7,601 nucleotides of DNA, from NCBI GenBank assembly GCA_913775215.1, contig CAJYKO010000216.1:1-7601 (forward strand). The letters run 5' to 3'. The notes under the pieces are model-generated. The model was given only the letters and a program-made list of their open reading frames with translations. It was not told where the DNA came from and made no database searches. This DNA is from an uncultured Devosia sp. (GTDB taxonomy: Bacteria > Pseudomonadota > Alphaproteobacteria > Rhizobiales > Devosiaceae). Made by a program: the position numbers and the translations under genes. This document shows positions 7,050-7,601 of this stretch, in pieces (the stretch's first letter is position 1; each line of letters opens with the position of its first letter).

Positions 7050-7601
7050 GCCGCTTCCACCGCCACCGCAGCCTCTGCCGGGACAATGACTGAAAGCGCT
7101 TTAGGTTTGATGGTGAAATTGAGCGGGGTGTGAAGGGTTTCCACTTCGCCATCGAGCATCACCTTGATGAGCGAAGTTCGTGTGTCGATGGTGACGCCCG
7201 AAATACTCTCCATGGTCAGCGCTTCGTCATTGCGCCAGCGACCGAGGATCATGCTCACCGTCAGGCGAAGGAAATCGCGGGCGTTGAGATGCTTCAGCAC
7301 GTAGAGCGTCAGCGTGCCGCGATCCAGGCTTGAACGTGCGAAGAACTGGCCAAGGCCTTCATCATAGGAATTGCTGGCCACTGCCAGCGCCTGAACGCGC
7401 TCTATACGGCGCACCCCATCGGTGGGTTCAATGACGGCCGCGAAGCGCTTGGCACGTGCGAGGCGCCGGAAGAAATAGCGCAAGACGCCGATCTTGGCGC
7501 CCGCATCACGGCGACCGCGGATCTTTTCGCGTCCTGCAGCTACACCCGGGATCAAGCCAACGACGACTTTATGCAGGAAGATGCGTCCGTTGACTTCACC
7601 A
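7046..7601 (-). CDS. Diacylglycerol/lipid kinase family protein, C-terminal part only
   Basis: 185 codons are visible. The frame is open to the window edge at 7601, so the N-terminal catalytic domain with the GGDGT motif lies outside. The visible part starts within VNGRIFLHKVVVGLIPG and matches the C-terminal beta-sandwich domain of YegS/DgkB-type kinases. The closing motif LDGEV followed by TPLNF and PKALSVIVP is characteristic. These enzymes phosphorylate diacylglycerol or related lipids at the cytosolic membrane face using ATP; which lipid is used here cannot be told. A TTG at 7555 is in frame, but the coding pattern continues upstream of it, so it is not the start. It overlaps the metallophosphoesterase start by 4 bp (ATGA) and is the upstream gene of that pair. 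Confidence 0.8.
   Translation of the reverse strand, partial: GEVNGRIFLHKVVVGLIPGVAAGREKIRGRRDAGAKIGVLRYFFRRLARAKRFAAVIEPTDGVRRIERVQALAVASNSYDEGLGQFFARSSLDRGTLTLYVLKHLNARDFLRLTVSMILGRWRNDEALTMESISGVTIDTRTSLIKVMLDGEVETLHTPLNFTIKPKALSVIVPAEAAVAVEAA

Noticed and set aside
7046..7555. Reading the lipid kinase gene as a complete 169-codon gene from TTG 7555
   Set aside because: The same frame continues upstream with family-like sequence (VNGRIFLHKVVVG), so the gene is cut by the window edge rather than starting there.

Overview
The window looks like an alphaproteobacterial chromosome segment, most likely Hyphomicrobiales (Rhizobiales). The base composition is moderately GC-rich with mostly G/C third codon positions. 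The gene types fit that group: a CheB-CheR-PAS sensory protein, a short LOV photoreceptor, and a treY trehalose gene. The genus cannot be named from the sequence alone.

Layout, left to right. Positions 1-255 form a near-perfect palindrome with 107-bp identical arms and a 41-bp centre. It abuts the window edge and cuts off the 3' end of the first gene. Positions 46-2622 (minus) hold a large CheB-CheR-coiled coil-PAS protein whose natural C-terminus is lost at the fold-back. Positions 2619-3191 (minus) hold a LOV-domain protein with the full set of flavin-adduct residues; its stop codon overlaps the start of the CheB/CheR gene (GTGA), so the two form a translationally coupled pair read leftward. 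Positions 3192-3584 are a divergent intergenic region. Positions 3585-6218 (plus) hold treY, maltooligosyl trehalose synthase. It meets head-on, with only 3 bp between stop codons, a leftward pair made of a lipid (diacylglycerol) kinase-family gene (7046 to beyond 7601) and a metallophosphoesterase (6222-7049), which overlap by ATGA.

How the genes may work together. The LOV protein has no output domain that I can recognise and is coupled to a multi-domain sensor, so the pair is a plausible two-polypeptide blue-light signalling unit (inference). TreY makes trehalose ends on maltodextrins and is a stress/osmoprotection gene. A GGAAC-N19-TT element upstream of it resembles the general-stress EcfG promoter of rhizobia, but this is weak evidence. 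The lipid kinase/phosphoesterase pair is a separate transcription unit of unknown specific role.

The two points most worth attention are the fold-back palindrome, which is more likely an assembly or amplification chimera than biology but needs checking, and the coupled LOV / CheB-CheR-PAS pair.
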